NCBI GenBank assembly: GCA_022578965.1
Contig: MU400511.1
Span: 186,001-250,000 of the forward strand
Reading direction: 5' to 3'
DNA from: Xylaria sp. FL1777
Lineage: Eukaryota > Ascomycota > Sordariomycetes > Xylariales > Xylariaceae
Length of the DNA: 64,000 bases
Numbering within the stretch: the first letter of the stretch is position 1; each line of letters opens with the position of its first letter. Below the pieces are notes generated by a model that saw nothing but the letters and a program-made list of their open reading frames with translations, was not told where the DNA came from and did no database searches. Below are positions 1-10,679 of the stretch, piece after piece. The position numbers and the translations under genes were made by a program.

Positions 1-218
1 TCTGTTGGACCATCTGTGCCATTTCCGAAGCCGGTGAGCACACCTTCCGGAGCCAGAAAGGCTGGAGAGAGCAGCACTTCATCAGTATCGGGGAAATGAG
101 CGGCAACAACATCCTCGTCTTTCTCTACAGGAGCGTGGTTTTCTCCATATTGACTTGCATTGACGTGCGGCAGCCAGACATGCAGAAATGCTACTCGGAC
201 GAGGGTTCGAAGCGTCAT
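1..218 (-). CDS. N-terminal fragment of a secreted protein (cut by window edge)
   Basis: An ATG at 218 (minus strand) opens a frame that stays open for 72 codons to the left edge. The start reads MTLRTLVRVAFLHVWLPHVNA, a short basic head plus hydrophobic stretch ending in a plausible signal-peptidase site (V-N-A). After it comes an acidic segment, then a motif LSPAFLAPEGVLTGFGNGTD that includes an N-glycosylation sequon (NGT). The layout is that of a secreted or vacuolar precursor. The motif faintly recalls the N-terminal region of fungal secreted M14-type carboxypeptidases, but 72 residues are too few to decide, so no function is assigned. The body of the gene lies outside the window. Confidence 0.6.
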   Translation of the reverse strand, partial: MTLRTLVRVAFLHVWLPHVNASQYGENHAPVEKDEDVVAAHFPDTDEVLLSPAFLAPEGVLTGFGNGTDGPT

Positions 219-759
219 GATGATAAATTATGCACAGCTGTACGAGTTGGATAGTTCGATTGGCCGTGCTTAAAGGAACTAACTTCATACCCGTGGCTTG
301 GAAACATAGGTATTTACAACAGCGTGTGGCGGTGTTATACCGAGCGCTATTCACCTACCTAGGTATCTATATTTTTCTTTTTTGGGGGGTTTAATCACGT
401 TTTGGCTTCGAAACAGCGCTGTGGTGGTAGTTCTAGCGATCCTGGCGATCCTAAGTTATAGTAGTATTATCTTATGGTATATGCATAGGTACCTTAGGTA
501 GTTTGTCGGATTGGTTACAGTGAAACTCACTGTAATCGATATACCGGTACTTAGAACTCATCCCAGGTCACGTCCATGGACGCTTGCGAGATTCGGAGCC
601 ACTAAATTATAGGCACTGGGTATCCTTTTTTTTTTTTGGACTAAGGCCGACTCGGACCGGCTCCGATCGCCACCCGACATCGTACAATAGATTACCTTCC
701 TAATCACTCCATCCTTATTATTCGATTACCAAATCAATCTAAATTGCAGTGACGGCAAA
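219..759. other. Intergenic region between divergent genes
   Basis: This is the shared upstream region of the truncated secreted gene (minus) and the proline-pathway gene (plus). It holds two copies of the recurring motif family, CACCTACCTAGGTATC near 352-367 and ATAGGTACCTTAGGTAG near 485-501, and poly-T runs around 377 and 630. No further gene was seen. Confidence 0.6.
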
Positions 760-2232
760 ATGTCGCTGACAAGTGCATCGCCGGCAGATGCGGCGAGGGA
801 AGCCAAGAGCGCATCCCATGTCCTAGCGACTCTCCCTGCGGCGGCGAGAAATGATGCACTGTCGGCCATCCACGCAGCGCTCTCAGAGGCGAAGGACGAC
901 ATCCTTGCCGCCAATGCCCGAGATCTTGAGGCTGCGCGTCGCGCTGCTGAGAATGGCCAGCTGAGTCAGAGCTTGGTGGCAAGGTTGGATCTGGGGAAGA
1001 AGGGCAAGTGGGAGGACATGTTGAAGGGAATTCTAGATGTGCGCGAGCTTGAGGACCCGGGTGCGTCTGTTTCTGCTTGCGCCGGGCATATAGTATGGAT
1101 TAATATCGCGAGCTAACTCCTACCCAGTTGGTAGAGTAACTTTGAGGACGAAGCTTGATGATGGCTTGGAATTGACGCGGGTTACGTGTCCGATCGGTGT
1201 GCTGCTTATCATCTTCGAAGCCCGCCCCGAGGTCATTGCCAACATCGCATCTCTTGCCGTAAAGTCAGGCAATGCTGCAATTCTAAAAGGTAAAAAAAAA
1301 ACATGCACTTTTCATTGCACCTACTAGTCATTGACCTTTGAATAGGAGGCAAGGAGTCGACTGAGTCTTTTGTCGCCATCTCTAAAGTCATATCTGCAGC
1401 ACTAGAAAAGTCTCAGGTTCCTAACAGCGCCATCCAGCTAGTCACTACAAGGGATGTGATCCCTCAACTACTGGATCTGGACCAATTTATTGACCTCGTT
1501 ATCCCGCGAGGGTCGAATGAACTAGTTCGCTATATTAAAACTAATACCAGGATCCCCGTGCTAGGTCACGCGGACGGTCTGTGCTCGATATTCCTCGAGC
1601 AGTCCGCAGACCCCAAGATGGCCGCTGAAGTCATCGTTGACTCTAAGACGAGCTACCCGGCCGCATGCAACAGCTTGGAAACCCTGCTTATTGAGCAATC
1701 TGCGATTGAAACCCACCTTTCATCCGTAGCGGACGCCTTGATAGCGAAGGGGGTAGTGCTCCGTTGCGACAAGGTGACGAAAGAATTTCTCACCAGCAAG
1801 CTATCGCCAGAGTCGTCGTCCAAACTAGAAGACGCGACAGACGCAGACTTCGACACAGAATTTCTTAGCCTGACGCTAGCGGTGAAAGCTGTAGCGGACA
1901 CGGACGAGGCAATCGCACACATCAATACCCACGGCTCCAAGCATACGGACGCGATCCTGACGTCATCGCCCGAGCTCGCCGAGAAATTCATGTCGGGCGT
2001 GGATGCGGCGGGCGTCTACTGGAACGCATCGACGCGCTTCGCCGACGGCATGCGGTATGGCTTTGGTACCGAGGTCGGCATCAGCACCAACAAAATCCAC
2101 TCCAGGGGTCCTGTGGGCTTGGAGGGCTTGATGATCTACAAGTACAAGATACGCGGCCAGGGCCACATTACCACTGTGTATGGTGAGGGTGATGGGAAGA
2201 AGCGCTTCAAACACGAGAGGCTACCTCTGTAA
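760..2232 (+). CDS. PRO2: Gamma-glutamyl phosphate reductase (proline biosynthesis)
   Basis: This enzyme reduces gamma-glutamyl phosphate to glutamate semialdehyde with NADPH, the second step of proline synthesis from glutamate. Model: exons 760-1060, 1128-1289 and 1346-2232, joined by introns of 67 and 56 nt, giving 449 residues, the usual length for the family. The splices restore the conserved runs [15 protein letters not shown] and AAILKGGKESTE. The nucleophilic cysteine lies in [10 protein letters not shown] (about C262). The family signatures [16 protein letters not shown] and, near the C-terminus, [19 protein letters not shown] are both present. No transit peptide is visible, which fits a cytosolic enzyme. 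The ATG at 760 sits in a good context (CAAAATGTC). It is a stand-alone gene. Identification rests on several diagnostic motifs and full length, so it is firm. Confidence 0.96.
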
Positions 2233-2802
2233 ACCTTGGTGATATGTTCTCTACAACTCGGTGGTTTAGGGGTGTCCTAGGCGTTTAAGAGAGGACGAAA
2301 AGGAAAATCAAGGCGTAAACAAGTACGTTGTGCTGCTAAGCGGTATGATATTTAAGTCAACTCGTTGCTTATTGACATGACCGTATTGTCCATCATAGAT
2401 TTAGCGACGAAGTTTGTGACCAGTACGGCGAGACGCATTAGTATCCCGCAGATACGTTGTGAGTGCTGCATAAGTATCCAGCTAAGTCATCAATAGCCAT
2501 CTCATGTTGCAGTATTATGATATCTCTTCCATCTAGCTCTGCTCCCGAAAATTTCATCTCCATAGGCGAGTGAACTGGCTACTTGAAGTACTAACACTGC
2601 TTTCTTCCTACTACCTCCCTCTTACACAGCCCTTAGTTCGAGCGATTCTAACTTTATGGTACTAACATCCGCATCTCCCCATGAGCTTGTCCGTAGAAGA
2701 CGGGGGCCAATGAGGGTCCACGCGGGTCCTAGTGTAAAGTTTACATCAAGCATCAATAGAGAGAGCCTTATATTCGAAGTTAACCTGAGGATCCAGTAAC
2801 AA
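2233..2802. other. Intergenic, no gene seen
   Basis: This covers the 3' flank of the proline gene and unassigned sequence. The open frames here are short and lack domain resemblance. The next recognisable structure is the Pol III-like element downstream. Confidence 0.5.
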
Positions 2803-2962
2803 AATCCAATGGCCGAGTTGGTGCGGCCTAGCGAAGCATCTCTACACATTATACTTACTTAGCGCCAGTATACTTACTCAGCGTCAATATCCTTACTCCG
2901 CATCGTTAGGCACTGGGGGTTCGATTCCCTCGTTGGCCAAAACTACTCTTTTTCTCTTTTTC
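2803..2962 (+). ncRNA. Pol III-type element with A box, B box and T-run (tRNA-like relic or SINE-like)
   Basis: An A box matching TRGCNNAGYNGG lies at 2810-2821 (TGGCCGAGTTGG). A perfect B box, GGTTCGATTCC, lies at 2919-2929 inside a pairable five-base T stem. T-rich runs that could terminate Pol III follow from about 2948. Between the boxes sit three imperfect 19-bp tandem repeats (about 2850-2906) beginning TATACTTACT or TATCCTTACT. The D stem can pair (GCC/GGC), but the acceptor stem pairs only in part (CCAA/TTGG), and no clean anticodon arm forms. The A-to-B spacing, about 109 nt, is long even for an intron-containing leucine or serine tRNA. Options are a decayed tRNA, a tRNA-derived short interspersed element, or an unusual Pol III transcript. 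Confidence 0.4.
2850..2906. repeat. Three imperfect 19-bp tandem repeats
   Basis: Units beginning TATACTTACTTAGCGCCAG, TATACTTACTCAGCGTCAA and TATCCTTACTCCGCATCGT follow one another directly. The first half of each unit is well kept and the second half diverges. They lie wholly between the A and B boxes of the Pol III-like element. Confidence 0.7.
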
Positions 2963-3089
2963 TTAGCTTCGACTCATACCTGCTTCGCGCTGTATGTACA
3001 TCCCACCTCATCTAGTCTTCTCAAAAGTCTAAATACAACTCAGCTCACCAGACTGCGATTTGATAATGGGATTGAAATTACCATAGAAA

Positions 3090-3969
3090 CTACTCATCGG
3101 CTTGCGCCCACACTGAAATGTAGTCTTGGACCCGGCCATCTTTCATTCCGCTCATATGTGTCCGCTTAGGTCTGATATGGACCAGCCTCCTCAGACCACC
3201 CGGAGCCAATGCTTGCATTTGCTCCGCAATCACGCCGCCGTACTCATCTGTTCGCGGTTGGGCACCGGGGTTCGAAAGGTAGCCAAGGTATTCCGTCGGC
3301 GGAGCAGCCCAGGGAGGACCGGGCTCGCCCGATTTCTTCTCGGACGGAAACTCCAAACACACCAGTCTCCCGCCGGGGCCAAGCAAAGATTTCATTCTCG
3401 ACGCCCAGGCGGGACGCATCGACGGCGGCAACGCACAGAAAAACTACCGACACCGTTCGTTACTCGTCAGAACTCCCGAGAGGCATACGCCGGGTCCTTC
3501 CTCTTACCGTATAGTCGAAGATAAGATCAAACGATGTCCGGACACCATCCCAATCCGCAGCAAAGAAATCCTGACAGATCCAGCTGATGGCGCCTCGCTT
3601 GTTTTTGTTACCCTCGGGTTCATATAGCCCTTCGGCGAGTGCCTTTTCGGCGTTCGCTTTCGCTGCGTCGAGAGCTTGCGTTGAGACGTCTAGGCCGTAC
3701 ACGTCGTACCCGAAAGAGCTAAGCAGTAAGACGTCATAACCCCTTCCACAGCCAGGAACGAGAGCTCTTTTTCGGGAGCCCTCGTCTGGCAAAGGTATCG
3801 TCGCATTAGGGCTCTCTTTGAGCAAATCGTAGAGCGCCATGCTGGGTCCTCCGCGGTCCCAGGGTGTCCAGTTGTCCTCCCAGCATTGGGCCCATTTGAC
3901 GGAGTGCTCGTGTGGCAAGGCGCTCTCAAAAAACTTAGGCAGATTGGGTTGCTCATTTGGATTCGCCAT
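3090..3969 (-). CDS. TPMT-family thiol S-methyltransferase
   Basis: This is an S-adenosylmethionine-dependent methyltransferase of the thiopurine/thiol methyltransferase family. In fungi such enzymes methylate thiol (or halide) groups and detoxify sulfur compounds. Model: exons 3508-3969 and 3090-3443 (minus strand) around a 64-nt intron, 271 residues. The splice joins FDLIFDYT to FFCALPPSMRPAW in phase 0. The SAM-binding glycine motif is VPGCGRGYD at residues 71-79, followed by VYGLDVS, whose acidic residue should contact the cofactor. A tryptophan-rich N-terminal run (WAQCWEDNWTPWDRG) and the later GGRLVCLEFPSE and PPTEYLGYLSNPG blocks are typical of the fungal subfamily. No signal peptide is visible, so it is likely cytosolic. 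The exact substrate cannot be read from sequence. The next gene upstream, on the same strand, encodes an Egh16-like protein. Confidence 0.9.
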
Positions 3970-4348
3970 GACTGATTTTTATCAATTGTTACTCTCTCTT
4001 TGTCATGTCGAAGGGAGGTCTGCGAGGAGGTTATACGTATTGAGGCAGGCAGATAGCTACCTGATTCCGTCTAGTTGCAGCTTTAGTGGCGGCTACTTTC
4101 CTCACCTTAGCTCACCTAACCCACTAAAATTCACTAATTTCCAGGCGGCCATTCACTAGGTACTGAAGTGTCCCTGAATTTAATGTTGTATTCGTAATCT
4201 AGATAGTATACCTAAACCCGCAAACTAACCGGTCCCTCGTCTCGTCTAGCTAAATTGGAAGTCTTATAATTCGTTAATCTGTTATGCAGATCGTACGTAG
4301 TCCTAGAATAGACCAAATACTCGCGAACATCTGCCAACGTCCTCCTAT

Positions 4349-5404
4349 CTAGTTGTTTTTACCCTTCTTATTAGAGTTGTTGCCATTGCCGTTGCCGTTA
4401 CCGTTGTTGTTATTGTTGTTGTTGGTATTGCTGTTGCTATTGCTATTGTCATCCGCAGTATCCACTGTCGAGGAATCGGCAGCTTGGATCTTGTCGACGA
4501 CGCTAGTGCCCTGGTCAGCGGGCGACTGTGAAGCGTCTTGGATGCCCTCCAAAGCAGCAGGGAAGTCCGCAATGTTCTGCTGGACTTGCGAAAGAACAGC
4601 GTCCAGCTGTTGTATCGTGTCGATTGTGGTGGGATCGTTGGCGTTGGGCTCGGTGTCTGTCTGCTGGACCGCGAAGCATCCTCCGAAGCTGTTGGCGTTG
4701 CGGCAGCGCACTGTACATACGTTGCCGGTGGATGCTAATGAAGAAATTATGGTTAGGACTGGGTTTGATTCGACAAGACAAGAGAGAGGAAGAAAAAGAT
4801 TCGAGGAGAGGACAGAGAAGGAGTCCAGAGCCATACCTCCAATACATGCCATGTCGTTCGGCATCGTCACTTTCAGAGCAATGATTCCCTTCTTGCCTGA
4901 CGAGGCCTCCTTGACTCTTAGTTGTGTCTGGCCGGTGGCGCCGTTTGCGTTGCCCGTCAGGTCCATGTCGCACGTAAACGGCCCTGCTCCTTGATCGTTG
5001 ACCTGTTGGATATAGACCGAGACACGGCTTCCGGCCGTTGCCTGCGTGACGTTGCCATCCGCGAGAGCATTCTCTGTGTTCTCACCGATATCGATATTGC
5101 CGGCTGCCAGAGTACGGCCGCACTCATTGACGAGATTGGTGCCGATTTCAACATCCGAGATGAAATTTGCGTCCTCTGAATTAGTAGGGTCGACTGCAAG
5201 TTACATTAGCATCATACTTAATACGAGCATTGCCTTTTTATTGATCGACTCGATCTTCGCTTTACTCGTGCTGGATCGGCTCATACCTTGTAGTCCTAGA
5301 CTCGTCGGAGAGCCTTTAGCGCCCTGTGCTGCTAATAACACAGCCTGCCCGTGAGCAACCGCCAACAGGGCCGAGGTGACAAAGGCTTGCTTGATCAGAA
5401 CCAT
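4349..5404 (-). CDS. Egh16-like secreted protein (DUF3129 family) with Asn/Gly-rich tail
   Basis: This is a secreted protein of the Egh16/GAS family, first known from appressoria of plant-infecting fungi; the molecular activity is unknown. Model: exons 5287-5404, 4837-5193 and 4349-4734 (minus strand), introns of 93 and 102 nt, 286 residues. It starts with a clear signal peptide (MVLIKQAFVTSALLAVAHGQA). The family core is present: NECGRTLAAGNIDIG, then DQGAGPFTCDMDLTGNANG, then ASTGNVCTVRCRNANSFGG and CFAVQQTDTEPN. The conserved cysteines in these blocks probably form disulfides. After the core comes an acidic linker and a low-complexity tail of alternating Asn, Ser and Gly ending in a lysine-rich KKGKNN. 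Both splices restore family motifs, so the model is solid. The tail length is a plausible point of strain variation because its codons are microsatellite-like. Confidence 0.92.
4364..4455. repeat. Trinucleotide/hexanucleotide tract coding for the Asn/Gly/Ser tail
   Basis: On the plus strand the tract is a run of GTT/GTTGCC/GTTGCT-like units. Read on the minus strand it codes AAC/AAT, GGC and AGC. It lies inside the last exon of the Egh16-like gene and explains the spurious leucine-rich frame on the opposite strand. Confidence 0.7.
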
Positions 5405-7286
5405 CGTGAAAGCAGCAGGAGAAGTATAAAAACGAGAGAACGAAGAAATTGGTAAATATACACTCGGAGAATTGAATCAGGCCTGCTGATGACGATTGAA
5501 CTGAAATAGACGCGAAGGGTAATGAAGAAGAGAAGGACTGAAAAACCAGCAGGGACGGTTCCTACATTATACTCCCAAGATACGGGCAGCACGACGGCTT
5601 TATCAGCGCGCGAGATATGAGGCCACTTTGTTGGCGCTGTGTAGCATGTTGGTGGACTCGGGTGGAGTTGACCCCCTTGAAACGGCCGTGGGCATGTCCA
5701 GTCTCTCTGGCGCCCCATGTCGTTGAAACGGCAGCGATACGATCGTGACGGCTTGGCGTCTAATATTCAATCATCTGCACTGACGTATCGTCCCTTCGAA
5801 GGACCGGGTGAAACTGCCTCACGAGAAGAACGTTTGAAAGTCTCCAATTCTATCGAGTCTGCCCAATGCATGCGAAATCAAGAGCCGGCTTTCCGTGCTC
5901 CATTCTCCTTCATGATGCTTGTCAAGTATATAAATAAATATTGTCATCCGAAACATTGCGGCAGATGTAATTTAATGTAATGATGCTTGTCTTTCAACTA
6001 AAATTTCCGAGTTTTTCCTTTGTTGAGCTGCCGGCTATAGATGCAGTTATCTATATGCGTGCTGGTTCCTCGGTTATGGCACAGTTTTCACGTAGCTATT
6101 GCTTACCAAAGATTCTATATATGAATGCAGCATTGATCATCACTTATTACCAGTATTTACGAAAATCAGATCCGAAGGCGCACAGAAGATCAAAGGTCGA
6201 CGGATCTGCGACGCAACCGTGAAAGCATACGAAGGGATATTCGAAGTTCGTTGCAGATCATCACAATGTAATAGCACTGGGCCTATAATACAATTGTGGT
6301 TCTCAATAGTTGCATTCATTATGTTGATTCCCCCCGGGCCCCAATTCCTTTCTTGTCTCATAGTCATTTGTCATTTAAACCCGCAGAAGGGGAGCTCATA
6401 AGAATATCTTCCAAAACCACATAATGCAGCACAAGAAGATATACTGAGGTTTAGGTAAGCAATGCGTGCCAAGCTATAGGAGCTTTCACATTCTCACTTC
6501 ACCGTCTCATATTCCAAGAAGCACTAAAGAAGAGGTAAGCAACTAGCTAGCTCCAATGGCGATGAACGATATTCGACATGAAATTATTCCATGGCCTACA
6601 CAACAGACAAATATAAGAAAAAGGATTTACATAGAAAGGTGACCACAAGGGATACGTCAGGTTTACGCTGGCAACCGCTTATTAATAGGGAAGAGATACT
6701 AGACCAGAAATTGATTAAACGTCACGAAATACTCGCGCAGATAAGGAAAACGACGTTTCTGATAGATATCAAATTGGATAGCGACACTACATATTGGACA
6801 TCAACTTGATATTAGCCATCTTATGTGGCGCAGACAGACTGTCTTATTAAGCGCGCAACCTATCTCAAATTTTGATCCTTCTTCATCCCCTTCTCCTGAG
6901 GTTACTTTATAACCCCTGTTTACCCGAAGGCTGCAGAATTGAGAATGTTCCTAGGTATATCTCCTATGGTGTCACCTTTATAGCCTTGAGAAATCTGGTT
7001 TCAATCATTTGCTGTAACAGTATGAGCCGGTGTACAATAACAGTCTGCGGGTGAGAATGTGGCTAGGCAGATAACCACCAATTGCTTGATGTGCAATTAT
7101 GAACCCCGCCTCTGTGATGACGGGTTGCAACGCGGTCTTGATCGGGTCAGGCCACTGGCATGGCCATCACCCAGTATTAACCATTTCCTTCTTTGCAAAA
7201 ACAAATCCAGCTTGTCTGCTTGAAAATTCATATCCGTTCAACTGACTATCTACTCGTTTACATCCTTGACGGACACTACTGCGATC
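5405..7286. other. Long intergenic region, divergent promoters, no gene seen
   Basis: This region separates the Egh16-like gene (minus) from the DUF4238 gene (plus). The half next to the Egh16-like gene has ordinary base composition; 5900-7060 is AT-rich and carries only short open frames without domain resemblance. A CTAGGTATAT copy of the recurring motif lies at 6951. If the Egh16-like gene is developmentally controlled, its upstream elements should lie in 5405-6000, but I could not identify any by eye. Confidence 0.5.
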
Positions 7287-9885
7287 ATGGCTGAACTAAC
7301 ACGCCCTGAATACCAACATTTCGTACCGCAGTTCATACTCAGGAACTTCGCCCACAAATATACCGGGCCGCAACGTTCTAAGAAGGGGAAGAAGAAAAAG
7401 GGCGATGTTATTTATCGCGGCGAACTTGTCGTCAATAATGTCAATCTAAAAGCCGATCCTATGATGCTTGAAGAGACAAAGGTCAAGCGTATTCTCGGGC
7501 AGTATGATATGTACCAAGACACAGCCCTGCCTGCATCACAACGACGACAGATTGAGACGATGTTGGGCAAGTTGGAAGCCTATGTCAGCATCAGTAAGTA
7601 GCATTACAATATTTCCGCCGTTTCACTATTTGGAGAATATCTCCTAAAACATATGGGAAAGTGGCTAACTTACTTTCAAAGTTTTCCGCAAGATAATTAA
7701 GGCCTTTGAGGCCGGGGAACCGCATACATGGGTAACACGTGAAGAGCGGAACTCAATCCGAAAATTTCTCTTTGTCCTCAAGTACCGCGGATCAGGCTTC
7801 CATCAGCGTTTCCACCATGAAAGTCTTGATCAATATAATGCCAACGATAAAGTTCTGCTGCAGGAGTATATGGAGAAGAAGGGTTTCAAGCGGCCTTTTG
7901 ATGTCTGGTTTCACGGTCTTAAAACGATCATGGACCTGAACATGAACACGGAGAATTGGCAACACGAACTTGCCGAGAACATGTATCTCCAGGACGCAGC
8001 GTGGTTCTTCATGCACACCGAGATGATGTACATGGCTATCTGCACGCCATCCGAGGCGGAAGCAGAGTTTATACTCACAGACAATAGCTACAACGTGTTC
8101 GAGGGGCCTAATACTTTCGCTAAAAACCCGGTCACGGGCGAGATTATGGACACCGGATGGACCAGCTTCCACGAATTTGCCCCATTATCCCCAAAATTGA
8201 TGATCGTCTTGCGAAGTTTCCTATTCCCCATACCTGAAGAGGACAGCGACCCGAAGATAAAGGCGTCGAGGGACGCTCACCGCAAGATGGCAGTTGACGA
8301 CTGGTACGGGGCCAGCCAGCAGTCACAGCTGGCCGACCTACCCATTCACAAGCCACGCAACAGCTACAGCGAGATAGTGAACGGCCGGGTGCGACTCCGG
8401 CCCGGCGAAGATGGTGTAAAGAGAAAGACGGACAAGTTCTGCTTTCCAATATTCCCCATCGGGATAGACCACGTCAATAAAATCAACCACATCCTATTCG
8501 ATAATGCGTATCGGTGCACGAACATCGTCTTCGATTCCAGGCAAACATTCTTTAAGACACTAGAATGGTACATGACCTACACCGGCACGCTCGGGAAGGC
8601 AATTACGATAGATTCTGCGGAAGAGAGGCGCAAGTTCCTCATGAATCTCGCAGCGCTCATGAAATCTCTGGGGTCGACAAAGGAGCCGGTGTGGACAGAC
8701 CATGCGGCGAAGGTCATGTCGACCTTTGACAAGATGAACAGTATGCATCGAGCGCTGCAGAGAGGTTTGCTGGATTGGATGCTTGACGCCAAGAAGGAAC
8801 TTCGGGAAAGTTCCGCGGTGCCTCGAGGGCCAAAGTTTGCCTATTTGTCTGTTGGTAGGATGATCCGAAATACTATCTCCTTGAATATTGGTATTAGATC
8901 GCTGGAAGACGCTGACTCGGACCTTATATAGGGGGTTCCAACGAGACACTGCTCGAGGATATGGACCAGGCTGCCCGCATGTTGAGTCGACGGATCAAGA
9001 TAGATGTCGAGTCGCAGGGGCAGCCAGAAGATATTCGAGGTGAACGCCGAATACAACTCATTGAAGACTATGTCAATTCATATCCTTCAAGGACAATGCT
9101 TTTGTTCGTGAAAAGGGTGAGACTGACGGTTCTCCATCACAATGATGACGAGTATCTCCGGAGAGTAATGGAACACGCTGTGCCGCAAGCGGAGGACCCG
9201 GAAGACATCATTGCTCAAGGTAAGCTGTCCATTCATCGCCCATTCGATCTCTTCAGTCGTCTTTGTAGATCACGTATTGCTTCTTGCACGTACATGCCAA
9301 GACTCTTGTTATACTAACCTGGACAGCTCTGCACGATAAGATGACGACCAAGAAGCTCAATCGGCTCATATACAATACCGCAATGAACGATATTGAAAAG
9401 GCAAAAGATCCCACCCCTGAAGACGAGTTTTGGACGACGCCAACTCCAAGCCTAGAAGGAGCCCTCCGGTTCAGAATGATCGGGAAAATTGTGTTTGATC
9501 TTCCAGGTATGTACTCCCACCTAATTACCAGGAAACAACTAATCCAGACCAGGCCGTATAAAAACTTGTGGTGAGACACGTCTTCCGCAGCTCATTAAAT
9601 GACTTGAATTACTTACTAAGACGTGCAATAGGGATCCCTGAGATCGAGAAACTCGCTTCAACTCGGGAAAGGATAATTCAACAGCATGACGTTAGGAGAG
9701 TCAGGGGACTCCCGTTTCGCTTCATCGACGACGAGGAGAAGACAGAGCTTCTGACGAGACTCATGGTCAAGCTATTGTTTCGGGAAGCCTTAGCTGATAG
9801 CGTAGCGGCCAACCTGCTGCCGATACTAGAGGACGTCTTGTTCAAGACGTCTTACCCTACTCCGCCCATGAAGTCGCCTATTTAA
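7287..9885 (+). CDS. DUF4238 domain protein, five exons
   Basis: The N-terminus carries the DUF4238 hallmark YQHFVPQFILRNFA (residues 9-22). Members are found sporadically in bacteria and fungi, and their function is not established. Model: exons 7287-7593, 7682-8854, 8932-9219, 9327-9506 and 9632-9885, introns of 88, 77, 107 and 125 nt, all keeping frame, giving 733 residues. The DUF4238-like part spans roughly the first 450 residues. It includes an acidic and aromatic stretch around YLQDAAWFFMHTEMMYMAI and the block FPIGIDHVNKINHILFDNAY. The last 280 residues are charged and helical-looking, with no motif I recognise. There is no signal peptide or membrane segment. The ATG at 7287 is chosen because no upstream in-frame ATG is seen. 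The 77-nt intron is needed because the unspliced frame stops at 8929. Splicing is inferred from frame and GT-AG only. Confidence 0.8.
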
Positions 9886-10269
9886 TTGCTATACCGGGTA
9901 AACTAGGTTCCAGCGAAATATTGGGAATTTGATCGAGGTAGGATCTCGGCGGAGTAGTTCGTTAAGCACTTTGTCACTGGGTTACGATTCATAGCGAAAA
10001 TAGCGTCCAAAGTCCTCTCGATGATTTCGTTTAATTCCCATTTTCCTTCCCTTAATTCATACTAATCCCGCTGCGTTCCCAATTGTTAGCAGTGGTAGGT
10101 GATGATAGACTGCGACTGGAAGACAAAGGGTATCCCGTACATTGTAGTAGAGATCACAGGTGTAGTTCTCAACTCTTCCGCAATATGTACCTCATGGCAT
10201 ATCTCATTCTACCAATCCTGGACGTCCGACACTTCTGAATTCCCCATCTCAAACACCCGACCCAAACGT
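9886..10269. other. Intergenic between convergent genes
   Basis: The 3' flanks of the DUF4238 gene and the small membrane protein gene meet here. It is AT-rich and no other gene was seen. Confidence 0.5.
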
Positions 10270-10575
10270 CTAGCCAACCTTCGGATATAGAGACCCGATT
10301 GAAAAAATGTACCCGAGCCCACAAAAATTGACAAATACTGTCATCGCGCAAACCAAGGTTATGGAGGCCATGGAGGCGTTGAGGAGGGCGTTGAGGAGGA
10401 AGAGTAAGACGTCGCTGGCAACCATAACCGAGAAGAAAATGAGGAGGATTTGTTGGATGACTGGGAGGGATTGCGCAACGGCGTAGAAGCATCTCAAGAC
10501 TAAGAGACCAAACTGCCCAACCGGGGAGCCGTTGACGGCATCAACGGGGTCTGCGAAGGAATCAAATTTAGACAT
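10270..10575 (-). CDS. Small multi-pass membrane protein, unknown function
   Basis: A single open frame of 101 residues starts at the ATG at 10575. After a polar head (MSKFDSFADPVDAVNGSP) it is strongly hydrophobic, with segments around residues 23-33, 40-62 and 70-95 that could form two or three membrane helices. I recognise no family. Support for a real gene comes from a strong TATA-like sequence (CTATAAAAG on the minus strand, about 100 bp upstream), a good balance of synonymous codons, and a composition unlike random translation. It may continue through an unrecognised intron, since the C-terminus (SIGSLYPKVG) is abrupt. The function remains unassigned. Confidence 0.5.
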   Translation of the reverse strand: MSKFDSFADPVDAVNGSPVGQFGLLVLRCFYAVAQSLPVIQQILLIFFSVMVASDVLLFLLNALLNASMASITLVCAMTVFVNFCGLGYIFSIGSLYPKVG

Positions 10576-10671
10576 AATGGTAATGTTGATGTTTGTGATA
10601 AGGTCTGCTGGTAGGGGCTTGGAAAGATATTCAATTGAGTATGAATTATCTATGGCAATTAAGGTTTTCGA

Positions 10672-10679
10672 CTTTTATA
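10672..10679 (-). promoter_or_regulatory. TATA-like box upstream of the small membrane protein gene
   Basis: The minus strand reads TATAAAAG here, about 97 bp before the ATG at 10575. Spacing and sequence suit a fungal core promoter. Confidence 0.45.

Noticed and set aside
4353..4994. 213-codon plus-strand Leu-rich frame
   Set aside because: It is the antisense of the Asn/Gly tail and core of the Egh16-like gene; the leucine run is the complement of Asn codons.
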